Below are positions 56,708-64,000 of a DNA stretch of 64,000 nucleotides, piece by piece. The notes beneath the pieces are model-generated. The model was given only the letters and a program-made list of their open reading frames with translations. It was not told the origin of the DNA and did not search any database. Position numbers and translations under genes: made by a program. The stretch's first letter is position 1. The number at the start of each line of letters is the position of its first letter. Origin of the DNA: Flavobacterium tiangeerense (GTDB lineage: Bacteria; Bacteroidota; Bacteroidia; Flavobacteriales; Flavobacteriaceae); the NCBI RefSeq assembly GCF_007830355.1, contig NZ_VLKO01000004.1, positions 62,001 to 126,000 on the forward strand. The letters are read 5' to 3'.

Positions 56708-56737
56708 TTGCTACTAATTAATTAGTAGTTATATTTG
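56708..56737 (+). promoter_or_regulatory. Promoter TTG-N19-TATATTTG with 18-bp palindromic operator in the spacer
   Basis: TTG at 56708-56710 and TATATTTG at 56730-56737 have the exact 19-bp spacing. The spacer holds the perfect palindrome CTACTAATTAATTAGTAG at 56711-56728, close to the TACTA-N-TAGTA type of BlaI/MecI operator. A bound dimer would cover the core promoter. Two weaker imperfect copies of the half site (ACTAA) lie upstream, near 56670-56710. Confidence 0.7.
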
Positions 56738-56755
56738 TTGAAATATTTTTATACT

Positions 56756-57118
56756 ATGATAAAATTAGCTAAACGCGAGGAACAGATTATGCAAGTCTTT
56801 TGGGATTTGAAAAAAGGCTTTATTAGAGATATAATTCCATTGCTGCCAGACCCGAAACCGCATTACAATAGTGTAGCAACAATTGTCAAGATTCTCAAAG
56901 AAAAAGGATTTTTGAATCATGAAACAACAGGGAATATGCATTGTTTTTTTCCGATTATCAGCAGGGAAGCATATCAGCAGTTTGCACTTAAGGATGTTGT
57001 TAGCCAATATTTTGATAATTCGTATCCTAGAATGCTCGCTTTTTTTGCCAAAGAGCAAAAGCTTACTGAAAAGGAACTGGATGACATTGTAAACATCATT
57101 AAAAAAGACAACGTATGA
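56756..57118 (+). CDS. BlaI/MecI/CopY-family transcriptional repressor
   Basis: From ATG 56756 the protein has 120 residues. A longer frame to 56735 overlaps the -7 element and is rejected. The N-terminal winged helix (LAKREEQIMQVFWDLKKG to ATIVKILKEKGFL) matches BlaI-type repressors, which dimerise through the C-terminal helices. It overlaps the sensor gene by four bases (ATGA), typical of a paired repressor-sensor. It probably represses its own operon through the palindrome at 56711-56728. Confidence 0.9.
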   Translation: MIKLAKREEQIMQVFWDLKKGFIRDIIPLLPDPKPHYNSVATIVKILKEKGFLNHETTGNMHCFFPIISREAYQQFALKDVVSQYFDNSYPRMLAFFAKEQKLTEKELDDIVNIIKKDNV

Positions 57119-59199
57119 TACCATATATTTTGTACACAGCCCTAATTCTTTGTGCTTGCCTTTTGTTTTATAAATTGCTTTTACAGAAAGAAACTTTTTT
57201 TCAATTGAACAGATTTGTCTTGCTTGCTTGTATGGTTTTGGCTTTTATTGTGCCATTGCTTCCTATTCCGCAGCAATTATCCTTGCGAAAAGTTGCAGTA
57301 CAAGCACACGTTCCTCTGGCGAAAGCGGCTGGTGACAAAAGTCAAATTATTGGGCTAAAAGGACCGGCAGTGAAGGAGGTTATTGTCGAACAAGCCAGAC
57401 AGACTTTTGATGTAGGCTCATTGCTACAATGGCTGGTGTATTTGTATTGGTTTGGTGTACTGCTATTTGGTCTTAACTTTTTAATGCAGGCTTGTGTGTT
57501 GCTGTACAGAGCGTATTCTTCATCTTCAATTCAGGACGGGAAATTCCGAATTGTTGAAATCACTGGTGACAATGCACCTTGTTCGTTTGCCAATACTATT
57601 TTTATCAATCCCGAAAAGTACGAGTGGGAAACGTACAATCAGATTTTGCTACATGAAAAAATTCATATTGAGCAAAAACATACTATTGATTTATTACTTG
57701 CTGAAGCCGTTATTATTTTTCAGTGGTTTAATCCTTTTGCCTGGCAATGGCGAAAAGCATTAGAAAGTAATCTTGAATTTTTGACTGATAATAAAATGCT
57801 ACAACAGGAAACTGTTGAAAAAGAGAGCTATCAGTTTAGCCTGCTTAAAGTGGCGGCGCCCCATTTTCCGTTGAGTCTTACAACTAACTATAATCAATCA
57901 TTAATCAAAAAACGAATCATTATGATGAATTCAAAAAAATCAAACGTACACACAACTTGGAAATATTTTTTCCTCTTGCCTTTATTGGTTTTGTTTGCCT
58001 GCCTTTTTAATCAGCCTGTAGCGCAGGGTCAAACAACAAATTTAAATGAAATAACTAAAGTGCAATCAAACATTCAAAACGGGATGGATACCGAGGGCAG
58101 CTGGTTTGCCGTTATCAAAGGGAATACTGTAAATATTCAGTTTAGGAATGATGGTGGAGATACTTCTTCAAGTACTTTCCAGTTGAGCGAATTAACAGGA
58201 CTTACAAAGGACATGAAAGGCGAGTTTACAATAACACGCGAGGCAGGAACCATGAAATTTGAAGGGAAATTTGAAGGTAACAATGGAATGGGAAGCTATA
58301 ACTTTATAGCCAATAAAAATTTCAATACCGTAATCGCACAAGAGGGAGTTGCAGTTGCAGATGAAAGTGACCTCATGGCTTTTTTTATGGTAAACGTGAA
58401 AATTTCATATGTAAAAATGCTGAAGAAAAATGGATACAAGAACGTTGACAAAGATCAATTGATTCCGTTGGCTGCATTAGGTGCAAATGAGGAATATATC
58501 ACCTCTATTAAACAGGCCGATATTCCTGATTTTGATTTAGAAGACTTAATTCCTTTTAAATCAATGGGGATTGATAAAGCGTTCATCGACGAAATTCGTC
58601 AGGCTGGCTATAAAAATATTTCTGCTGATAATATTATTGCTTTAAAATCTCAAGGTATTAATGGCAAATTCATTAGTGATTTTCATGCTTCAACTAACGG
58701 TAATGACGATGATGAAACTGGGGATGACGTTATTGCATTTAAATCAATGAATATCGATGCGGCATTTGTGGATTCTTTTAAAGCTGTTGGATATACTAAT
58801 CTTTCTAACAATGACCTTATGGCTTTGAAATCTTTAAATATTACCCCAAATTACATCAGTGAGTTTGAAAAATTGGGTTACAAAAATATCAAAATAGATG
58901 ATCTATTTGCTTTGAAATCACTTAATGTTACCTCAAAATACATCAGTGATTTTGGAAAAGCGGGTTTCAATAACATTAAGATAGACGATTTAGTTGCCAT
59001 GAAATCACAAAATATAACTTCTGATTTAATCAAGGAATACAAAAATATAGGGTTCAACAACTTGAATATAGATGATGTTATTGGTGCTAAAGCTATGGGA
59101 GTTTCGCCATCTTTTATAAAATCGATGAAAGAAAAGGGACATAATTTTAAAACTCTTGAAAAATATATAGAATTTAAAGCTGTTGTTGGTGTCAATTAA
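57115..59199 (+). CDS. M56 BlaR1-like membrane metalloprotease with nine 29-residue repeats
   Basis: The 694-residue protein has N-terminal membrane segments and an M56 protease core with HEKIH at residues 180-184 in ILLHEKIHIEQKH, followed by NPFAWQWRKALE. A last membrane segment (about 284-300) leads to an extracytoplasmic part. From residue 419 to the end it consists of nine near-identical helical units starting at 419, 448, 477, 506, 538, 567, 596, 625 and 654, each 29 residues except one of 32 (for example DLMALKSLNI then TPNYISEFEK). No penicillin-binding domain is present. It should cleave the repressor on receiving an extracytoplasmic signal. Confidence 0.88.
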   Translation: MIPYILYTALILCACLLFYKLLLQKETFFQLNRFVLLACMVLAFIVPLLPIPQQLSLRKVAVQAHVPLAKAAGDKSQIIGLKGPAVKEVIVEQARQTFDVGSLLQWLVYLYWFGVLLFGLNFLMQACVLLYRAYSSSSIQDGKFRIVEITGDNAPCSFANTIFINPEKYEWETYNQILLHEKIHIEQKHTIDLLLAEAVIIFQWFNPFAWQWRKALESNLEFLTDNKMLQQETVEKESYQFSLLKVAAPHFPLSLTTNYNQSLIKKRIIMMNSKKSNVHTTWKYFFLLPLLVLFACLFNQPVAQGQTTNLNEITKVQSNIQNGMDTEGSWFAVIKGNTVNIQFRNDGGDTSSSTFQLSELTGLTKDMKGEFTITREAGTMKFEGKFEGNNGMGSYNFIANKNFNTVIAQEGVAVADESDLMAFFMVNVKISYVKMLKKNGYKNVDKDQLIPLAALGANEEYITSIKQADIPDFDLEDLIPFKSMGIDKAFIDEIRQAGYKNISADNIIALKSQGINGKFISDFHASTNGNDDDETGDDVIAFKSMNIDAAFVDSFKAVGYTNLSNNDLMALKSLNITPNYISEFEKLGYKNIKIDDLFALKSLNVTSKYISDFGKAGFNNIKIDDLVAMKSQNITSDLIKEYKNIGFNNLNIDDVIGAKAMGVSPSFIKSMKEKGHNFKTLEKYIEFKAVVGVN

Positions 59200-59286
59200 A
59201 TCTATTAAACAAGAGTTTCTTTGCTGCAACGGACTGGATATAAAAAATTAAGACAGCATTTTTAAGTTGTAAGACTACATTCAACT

Positions 59287-59319
59287 AGACCCAAACCGAA
59301 AGGAATGGGTCTTTTTTTT
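59287..59319 (+). terminator. Rho-independent terminator after the BlaR1-like gene
   Basis: AGACCCA pairs with TGGGTCT around a 12-nt loop, followed by a run of eight T. Confidence 0.85.
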
Positions 59320-59602
59320 GTTTAGGTAATATTTTGAATATTTTATATGAGCAAACAAAATATCAAAGAAATGCCAATCTAAAACTTTACAGCTTATTTT
59401 TAAATAACTAAAGATTTGTCTACTATTGGAAAAATATTTAAATAATTTGGGAATCAGTTACAATACTCAATACATTTGAAGCATGAATAAGAAAAAGTGC
59501 TTACAAAATGCTTAATTATCGCTAGAGAATTCTGCTTGGTAAAGCATTATTCAATTCAGAAATAGTTTAATTGTAGACTCTAAATTAACCTAATAGAAAC
59601 GG

Positions 59603-59629
59603 AGCCTTTCTTGTCATGGAAGGTTTTTT
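59603..59629 (+). terminator. Terminator directly before the esterase fragment
   Basis: CCTTTC (59605-59610) pairs with GGAAGG (59618-59623), one wobble, followed by a run of six T. It lies at the 5' border of the duplicated block. Confidence 0.65.
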
Positions 59630-59647
59630 ATATTGAAAAAACAAAAA

Positions 59648-60211
59648 ATGATGCTTAAAAAATATGCTAGAAATGGATCATCGATTGATAGTAGCGGGAC
59701 TGCCTATTTTGGTGCTTGGGAGCCTGATTTTAGAGCAGGAAAGGGAATCAATCAATACGATTATTTTCTGAAAACGGTCAACAATGCCATGGCTGTACAA
59801 GACATAAACGGAGATGGAGTTGAAGATGTTTTGATTCCAAGTGGTATTATTTGGATGCAAGGAGAGAGTGATGCCGATAAAACAGAACTGGTAGCCAATC
59901 AATATTATGCAAATTTGAAAAGGTTGATGGAACTTATGCGAGCGACTTTTAGAAACAATGATTTACCAATAGTCATTGGGAAAATATCAGATTCCGGTGA
60001 TGATGTCGATGGAAAAGTTTGGGATTTTGGAGAATTGGTGCAGTATGGGCAAGAAAAATTTGCAGCAACCGAATCCAATGTAGCAATTGTAAGGAGTACT
60101 AACGGTTATAAATATTCAGATAAATACCATTATAAAAGTGACGGTTATATTGATTTGGGAAAAGAATTTGCAAAGGCAGTTTTTCTTTTGAATAAAAAGA
60201 AATCACAATAA
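59648..60211 (+). pseudogene. Truncated second copy of the SASA esterase gene
   Basis: The frame is open but starts at the equivalent of residue about 121 of the intact esterase at 55459-56370, so it lacks the signal peptide and the nucleophile Ser32. It keeps the WMQGESDAD loop and the DxxH motif. Over the aligned 550 bp (55821-56370 against 59662-60211) I count about 24 mismatches and no gap, of which only about 7 change the residue. A conserved frame with mostly silent changes suggests origin from an intact relative rather than long decay. It is unlikely to be an active enzyme. Confidence 0.8.
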
Positions 60212-60265
60212 AACTAGAGGCGAATCTTTTAATAGAATGTTTGATTATAGTCCCTGACATTTCAA

Positions 60266-60302
60266 AAGATAAACTCCATTAGAAATAATGGAGTTTTTTT
60301 AT
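60266..60302 (+). repeat. Right copy of 37-bp direct repeat
   Basis: Identical over 37 bases to 36463-36499 beside tRNA-Val, in the same orientation. It lies about 55 bp after the esterase fragment and before the monooxygenase gene. The surrounding bases do not resemble a tRNA. Confidence 0.85.
60271..60300. terminator. Terminator hairpin inside the right repeat
   Basis: The stem and tetraloop are the same as at the tRNA terminator (60271-60281 with 60286-60296), with seven T. It ends plus-strand transcription from the PUL side, and its A-rich left arm may also act on the minus strand. Confidence 0.85.
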
Positions 60303-60379
60303 TTTTCATTTGGTTTTTTTTTAATTCCAATAAACTATAAAAATAGAAAGTCCTCACTGTACTAAAAAAACAAATCTAT

Positions 60380-61819
60380 TTATCTGTTCAAACATCTTCC
60401 TCTTGGTTCATCACCCTCATGAAGCACAATTTCGGAATGCAAAAACTGCGCTGCAGCTGCAGAGTCATTTACTTTTGTAGCACTACGTTCTAACATTTCT
60501 AATTCAAACTCGGTTAATATACTTTCCCTTATTCCAACTTTTCTCCATTGCGATAATGGCCTGCATCCTCTTTTTATTACGCGAGCCAAATAAACTGCAT
60601 CAAGCAAAGCTTGATTCGCACCTTGACCTTTAAATGGACTCATAGGATGAGCTGCATCTCCAATTAAGGTTACTGGTCCGGCTTTCGCCAAAAATTCCGA
60701 CTTAAGTAATTCTCGGTCATAAACAGGATAGCCAGAAATCTGAGATTCTAGTGTTGCTAGTAAAATTTGAGGAATAGGATTATGCCACAGCGTTCTACGA
60801 CACGCTTCTTCCTTTAATGCTTGAGCTCCTTGAGCACTCAAAGCCTTAGCTTCTTCTTCGGGAATTGGGAAACTCAATTGCCACATTACCGAGTCTGAAT
60901 CATAAGGCATAACATAGATTCGTTCTTTGCCATTGGCAGTTTGAAATACAGTAGCCGAATCAAGTAGAGGACTATCGAGACCTTCAAGTGCTTTTAAAGG
61001 ACAAATGCCTAAAATAACAATACAACCGAGATAGCGTAAAGTACTACTATCATCACCAATAAGTAACCTTCGTACCGAACTACGAATGCCATCGGCCCCA
61101 ACGACAAGATCTGCTTTGTAGCTTTTTATCTTTCCATCCACTTGAAAGTTTAAATCAACACTTTCATCATTACATATTTTAAAATCTGTTAATTGGTGAT
61201 CCCAATGTATTGCATCATTCCCGCCTAACTGCTCCAGAAGTGCTAAGCGCAAAGATTGCCGTGCAATATGAATGTTGGTGCGTTTTTGAAAAGTTTTAGC
61301 ATCCGATTGTATCCATTTTCTAATTCCCCATTCGCCAATAACTGTTCCATCAATCGTGTGAACTACATGTCTTGTTGAAACTACTCCTTCATTCAATGAA
61401 ATGATTCCCAAGCCTTCAATAGCTTTGCTGGCTTGTTGCAAAGTAAGCCCGTAACCTTGAGATCTTGCTTCAAAGTTGTTATCGCGTTCAAATATTGTAA
61501 AAGGAATTCCACGATGTAAACAAGCAACAGCAAGAGCAACTCCACCAATACCACCGCCAATAATAGCAACATGTGGGTAATTTTTTTTGTCTGCTTTTGG
61601 TGGATGTAACGTTTTAACTAAGCCAGATCCACTGCAGTGTGAGCAAGCATACAAGTGTCCTTTGGGTGGTGTTGGAGCTGGTTTAACTTGATTGTTTTTG
61701 TTAAAAACCTCTAGTTTAAGTAAATATTTATTTCGGACTTTCTTACTTAGCCCTTTACTTTTTTTACCACGTCCTTTACATTCGAGACAAAGAGTCCAAT
61801 AAGTTTTTGTATTTTCCAC
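60380..61819 (-). CDS. FAD-dependent monooxygenase with N-terminal double CxxCxGxG motif
   Basis: The 479-residue protein starts at a GTG (61819). Residues 11-18 (CLECKGRG) and 59-66 (CSHCSGSG) are two exact copies of the DnaJ-type zinc-finger motif CxxCxGxG, 40 residues apart. From about 83 it is a class A flavin monooxygenase: HVAIIGGGIGG (FAD Rossmann loop), VVGADGIRSSVR (DG motif) and TLIGDAAHPMSPFKGQGANQAL (GD motif). Such enzymes hydroxylate aromatic or similar substrates with NAD(P)H and oxygen. The substrate is unknown. The fused cysteine module is unusual for this family. Confidence 0.88.
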   Translation of the reverse strand: MENTKTYWTLCLECKGRGKKSKGLSKKVRNKYLLKLEVFNKNNQVKPAPTPPKGHLYACSHCSGSGLVKTLHPPKADKKNYPHVAIIGGGIGGVALAVACLHRGIPFTIFERDNNFEARSQGYGLTLQQASKAIEGLGIISLNEGVVSTRHVVHTIDGTVIGEWGIRKWIQSDAKTFQKRTNIHIARQSLRLALLEQLGGNDAIHWDHQLTDFKICNDESVDLNFQVDGKIKSYKADLVVGADGIRSSVRRLLIGDDSSTLRYLGCIVILGICPLKALEGLDSPLLDSATVFQTANGKERIYVMPYDSDSVMWQLSFPIPEEEAKALSAQGAQALKEEACRRTLWHNPIPQILLATLESQISGYPVYDRELLKSEFLAKAGPVTLIGDAAHPMSPFKGQGANQALLDAVYLARVIKRGCRPLSQWRKVGIRESILTEFELEMLERSATKVNDSAAAAQFLHSEIVLHEGDEPRGRCLNR

Positions 61820-61899
61820 TATTGTCGTTACTTTTTTTACTGAAACAAATTACACTTTTGATTTGACTAATTTTAAAGAATTACCAAAAAGATGTTCGT

Positions 61900-62832
61900 T
61901 TAATCTAATGTCAAAGCCCCTAGAATCTCCTCAGACATGAATGGGCCGCCAGGATATTTAGCTGTATAATCTAGGTTTAACCAAATTTGTCCGCGTTCAT
62001 CAACATGATAATGTAATTTTTGATCTGTACTTTCCTTGGGGAAAAGAATATTTTTGATTAAAAAATTCACTTGCTCTAAGTCAGTTGCAGTACCTATTAA
62101 AATCTCAGGATAAATATGCCCGGTAGTATGAATCAATCTTGGGGTACCACCTATAGATTTGATACTGGCCGCCATTAAAATAGAGTGATCATCGCAATCC
62201 CCAGACAAATATAGCAAAGACTCTGAGGCTGAAGCAATATAATCTCGTGCTTTGGGATCACTTACGTAATTCCAACGGCTGTTGATTTCTTTAAAAACGG
62301 CAAAGCATTGAATGATTGTTCTATAATCCGAATAACCTTTTAATCCTTTAAAATGCTTATTCGTGGCCATTAAGGCAAAATTTCTAATTTTTGGATTTTG
62401 ATATTCTATTGCGTTGACAATTTTTGATTTGTTTGGAAACGGAAGCAACTTAGCAATAATAATGTCTTGGGGATACGGATTGTCAGACATAGTGTACATC
62501 ATGGAGTTGTAGTCTTCAAAAACGTTATTAAATCCATAATTTCCAATGGTTGATCCATAAATTAAAACAAGTACATATATAAAAATGCAAAGTATAATTA
62601 TTGTTCTTAAAAGCCGCAATACAAGTTGTATCAGGACAATCATTACAATAAAAATAATCACTCTGTCAATATTCAAAAACCAATTGGGATTAATTAAGTT
62701 TTGATGTAAAATGATAAAAAGTGGAATAGCAATTAATACATTCAGTACAAAAATAATAACATCGTCCCAAGGTTTTTTGACCTGAAAACGATGCTTAATT
62801 CCCTGAAAATTAATTTCTTTTTTTTGTATCAT
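61900..62832 (-). CDS. Transglutaminase-like domain protein with N-terminal membrane helices
   Basis: The 310-residue protein has about three hydrophobic segments in residues 20-95 (for example LNVLIAIPLFIIL and VIIFIVMIVLIQLVLRLL). It then has a soluble transglutaminase/protease-fold domain with LYLSGDCDDHSILMAASIKS, which gives the Cys of the Cys-His-Asp triad, and IHTTGHIYPEILIG with the His. The C-terminus LNLDYTAKYPGGPFMSEEILG resembles other family members. Substrate unknown. It lies in a minus-strand run with the neighbouring genes. Confidence 0.78.
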   Translation of the reverse strand: MIQKKEINFQGIKHRFQVKKPWDDVIIFVLNVLIAIPLFIILHQNLINPNWFLNIDRVIIFIVMIVLIQLVLRLLRTIIILCIFIYVLVLIYGSTIGNYGFNNVFEDYNSMMYTMSDNPYPQDIIIAKLLPFPNKSKIVNAIEYQNPKIRNFALMATNKHFKGLKGYSDYRTIIQCFAVFKEINSRWNYVSDPKARDYIASASESLLYLSGDCDDHSILMAASIKSIGGTPRLIHTTGHIYPEILIGTATDLEQVNFLIKNILFPKESTDQKLHYHVDERGQIWLNLDYTAKYPGGPFMSEEILGALTLD

Positions 62833-62853
62833 AGTTACAATAAAAACAGTTTC

Positions 62854-63705
62854 CTATACTGTTTTTACAATGTCCTCAAAAGTACCTTTTTTATCAATAA
62901 TTCCGAGTTCAAAAAGTTGATTTTGAACTTTGTTTAACATTTCAGGTTCTAATCCTTTTTGAGACCAACGCGTTAATCGTAACCACTCTTGAATATCTTC
63001 TATTTTTTGATAGTAGGCTTGAGCCAATGTTTTGTCAATGCTTGGTATATCTTTGAATTCTTGAGTGGTTTGATTGATGATCTCTAATACTTTCGCAACA
63101 GTTTCGGGTTGTTCTAGCAGTATTTCGTCGCGAACTGCAATTACAAAACATGGCCAAGGAGTAGGGCAATCTGTAACTCGTCTGAAAATGCCTTTGTCTA
63201 CTAATGGTTTGGTCATAAAACGTTCCCACATAAAATAATCTGCGGTTCCTTTTGTTAAGGCTTCAACAGCTCCGTCGATGGTATTTACAATTTCAAATTG
63301 TAAATTAGTTGTATCCCAATTTTGATTATTTGCGTTTACGTAAGCCATCAATTGCGAACCAGAACCCAATCGGGAAATTGCAACTTTAGCGTTTTCTAAA
63401 TCTACTAAGGTTTTAAAACGAGACTCCGCAGCCACGTGAATACCCCAAATTAAGGGACTTTCAACATATACTTGCACTATTTTACTGGGATTGCCAGCCG
63501 TGATGTCTTTAACAATTCCTTCTGTAAGGATAACTGCAATATCAGTTTCACCATCCCGAAGCATTTGACACATTTTTCCAGTTCCCTCAGGAACATCAGT
63601 CCATTGCAAATCGATATTTGCATTTTCAAAATCGCCGTTTTCAATGGCTAAATGCCAAGGCAAATTAAAGTGTTCTGGAACTCCTGCTATTTTTATAGTT
63701 TTCAT
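62854..63705 (-). CDS. Substrate-binding-type (NMT1/THI5-like) protein without signal peptide
   Basis: From ATG 63705 the protein has 283 residues and starts MKTIKIAGVPEHFNLPWHL, placing the fold at the very N-terminus without an export signal. EGTGKMCQMLRDGETDIAV, AISRLGSGSQLMAYV and DYFMWERFMTKPLVDKG are typical of the type II periplasmic-binding fold of ABC transporters. The start codon overlaps the stop of the upstream acetyltransferase gene (TAATG). No permease or ATPase gene is nearby. It may be a cytoplasmic enzyme or sensor of this fold rather than a transporter component. Confidence 0.75.
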   Translation of the reverse strand: MKTIKIAGVPEHFNLPWHLAIENGDFENANIDLQWTDVPEGTGKMCQMLRDGETDIAVILTEGIVKDITAGNPSKIVQVYVESPLIWGIHVAAESRFKTLVDLENAKVAISRLGSGSQLMAYVNANNQNWDTTNLQFEIVNTIDGAVEALTKGTADYFMWERFMTKPLVDKGIFRRVTDCPTPWPCFVIAVRDEILLEQPETVAKVLEIINQTTQEFKDIPSIDKTLAQAYYQKIEDIQEWLRLTRWSQKGLEPEMLNKVQNQLFELGIIDKKGTFEDIVKTV

Positions 63706-64000
63706 TATAGATTGGGATTTTTTAATTCGTACCAATTCCAGGAAACGCCGTCTTCTAAATAGGTTTCTGTCATTTTCAGTCCGATTTTTTGCAATATTCT
63801 GTTTGAAGCGATATTATCGGAATGTGCAGCTGCTTCCATAACCGGAATTTTCATAGTTTTAAAACCATAGTCCAACCACGCAAAACTAGCTTCACTGGCG
63901 TACCCTTTACCCCAAAATTTTTCATCTAAGCGATACCCAATGTCGTAAAAATTGATTTTGTTATTGACCATTTCCGTATTGAATTTGAGTCCAGCCCAAC
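63705..64000 (-). CDS. GNAT family acetyltransferase, partial (N-terminus beyond window)
   Basis: The frame is open to the window edge and 97 residues of the C-terminal part are visible. DIGYRLDEKFWGKGYASEA contains the acetyl-CoA binding GKGYA loop, and AHSDNIASNRILQKIGLK is the typical C-terminal GNAT motif of RimJ/RimL-like enzymes. Its stop codon overlaps the ATG of the following gene by one base, so the two are translationally coupled. Confidence 0.88.
   Translation of the reverse strand, partial: WAGLKFNTEMVNNKINFYDIGYRLDEKFWGKGYASEASFAWLDYGFKTMKIPVMEAAAHSDNIASNRILQKIGLKMTETYLEDGVSWNWYELKNPNL

Larger units (their letters stand above)
56371..56755. other. Intergenic region between esterase and blaI-like genes
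   Basis: This 385-bp stretch holds a terminator (56525-56556) and the promoter and palindrome of the blaI-like gene (56708-56737). Nothing coding is seen. Confidence 0.6.
59200..59647. other. Gene-free stretch between the BlaR1-like gene and the esterase fragment
   Basis: About 450 bp with no open frame of note. It holds two terminators (59287-59319 and 59603-59629) and AT-rich sequence without recognised promoter elements. Confidence 0.5.

Noticed and set aside
57115..59199. Beta-lactam resistance operon
   Set aside because: The sensor lacks a penicillin-binding domain with SxxK, and no beta-lactamase gene is adjacent. The repressor-sensor pair alone does not show resistance.
36463..60302. 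Search for an integrase or transposase inside the repeat-bounded region
   Set aside because: No frame in 36500-60265 shows tyrosine or serine recombinase, relaxase or transposase motifs, so active mobility is not claimed.
1..64000. CRISPR arrays, rRNA genes, retrons or a multi-gene defence system
   Set aside because: I saw no regularly spaced repeats, no rRNA sequence, no reverse transcriptase and no recognised defence gene cluster.

Overview
The window is a low-GC chromosome segment from a member of the Bacteroidota, most likely a Flavobacterium or close relative. The evidence is a SusC/SusD pair, a PorX-type regulator and a type IX secretion (T9SS) C-terminal signal, several promoters of the Bacteroidota form TTG-N19-23-TAnnTTTG, no consistent Shine-Dalgarno sequences, and housekeeping genes typical of flavobacteria. 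The species cannot be read from the sequence alone.

Positions 1-36460 are mostly housekeeping. In order they hold: a glycosyltransferase cut by the window edge; a lone restriction-type nuclease domain; holA; a small membrane protein with ettA; a DCC thiol oxidoreductase; a short MutS2; ung; alanine dehydrogenase; a GNAT enzyme with tsaE and porX; a RecD-like helicase; an extradiol dioxygenase; kdsB; a spermidine-synthase-like protein; an acyltransferase; an XRE regulator divergent from an M14 carboxypeptidase; an Lrp/AsnC regulator; ppc; DinB; a hypoxanthine-type DNA glycosylase; recQ; a polyamine operon (arginine decarboxylase, deoxyhypusine-synthase-like enzyme, acidic-tailed protein); aroB; an O-antigen-ligase-like protein; proline dehydrogenase; and an MsbA-like ABC exporter. 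Two structured intergenic elements of about 104 bp, in opposite orientations, look like one dispersed repeat family.

Positions 36387-60302 are the most interesting part. A tRNA-Val gene is followed by its terminator, and a perfect 37-bp copy of the sequence from just after the tRNA through that terminator recurs at 60266-60302. Between the copies lies a compact polysaccharide utilisation locus (PUL): a membrane-spanning Y_Y_Y/LuxR-type regulator, SusC, SusD, a surface lipoprotein, GH16, an exo/endonuclease-phosphatase-family protein, two GH30 enzymes, a GH5 enzyme carrying a T9SS signal, a GH3 beta-glucosidase and a sialate-O-acetylesterase-type esterase. The set fits breakdown of beta-1,3/beta-1,6-glucan such as laminarin or fungal wall glucan. 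The 3' part of the PUL carries a BlaI/BlaR1-like pair whose sensor has nine 29-residue repeats in its predicted extracytoplasmic part. Upstream of blaI an 18-bp palindrome fills the -33/-7 promoter spacer. A truncated, 95-96 % identical second copy of the esterase follows the pair. The layout suggests a PUL-bearing island inserted beside a tRNA, although no integrase is visible.

Positions 60380-64000 hold an FAD monooxygenase with a DnaJ-like double CxxCxGxG N-terminus, a transglutaminase-like membrane protein, a substrate-binding-type protein without a signal peptide, and a partial GNAT acetyltransferase.

The regions connect at two points: porX is a known regulator of T9SS in the phylum, and the GH5 enzyme of the PUL is a likely T9SS cargo.
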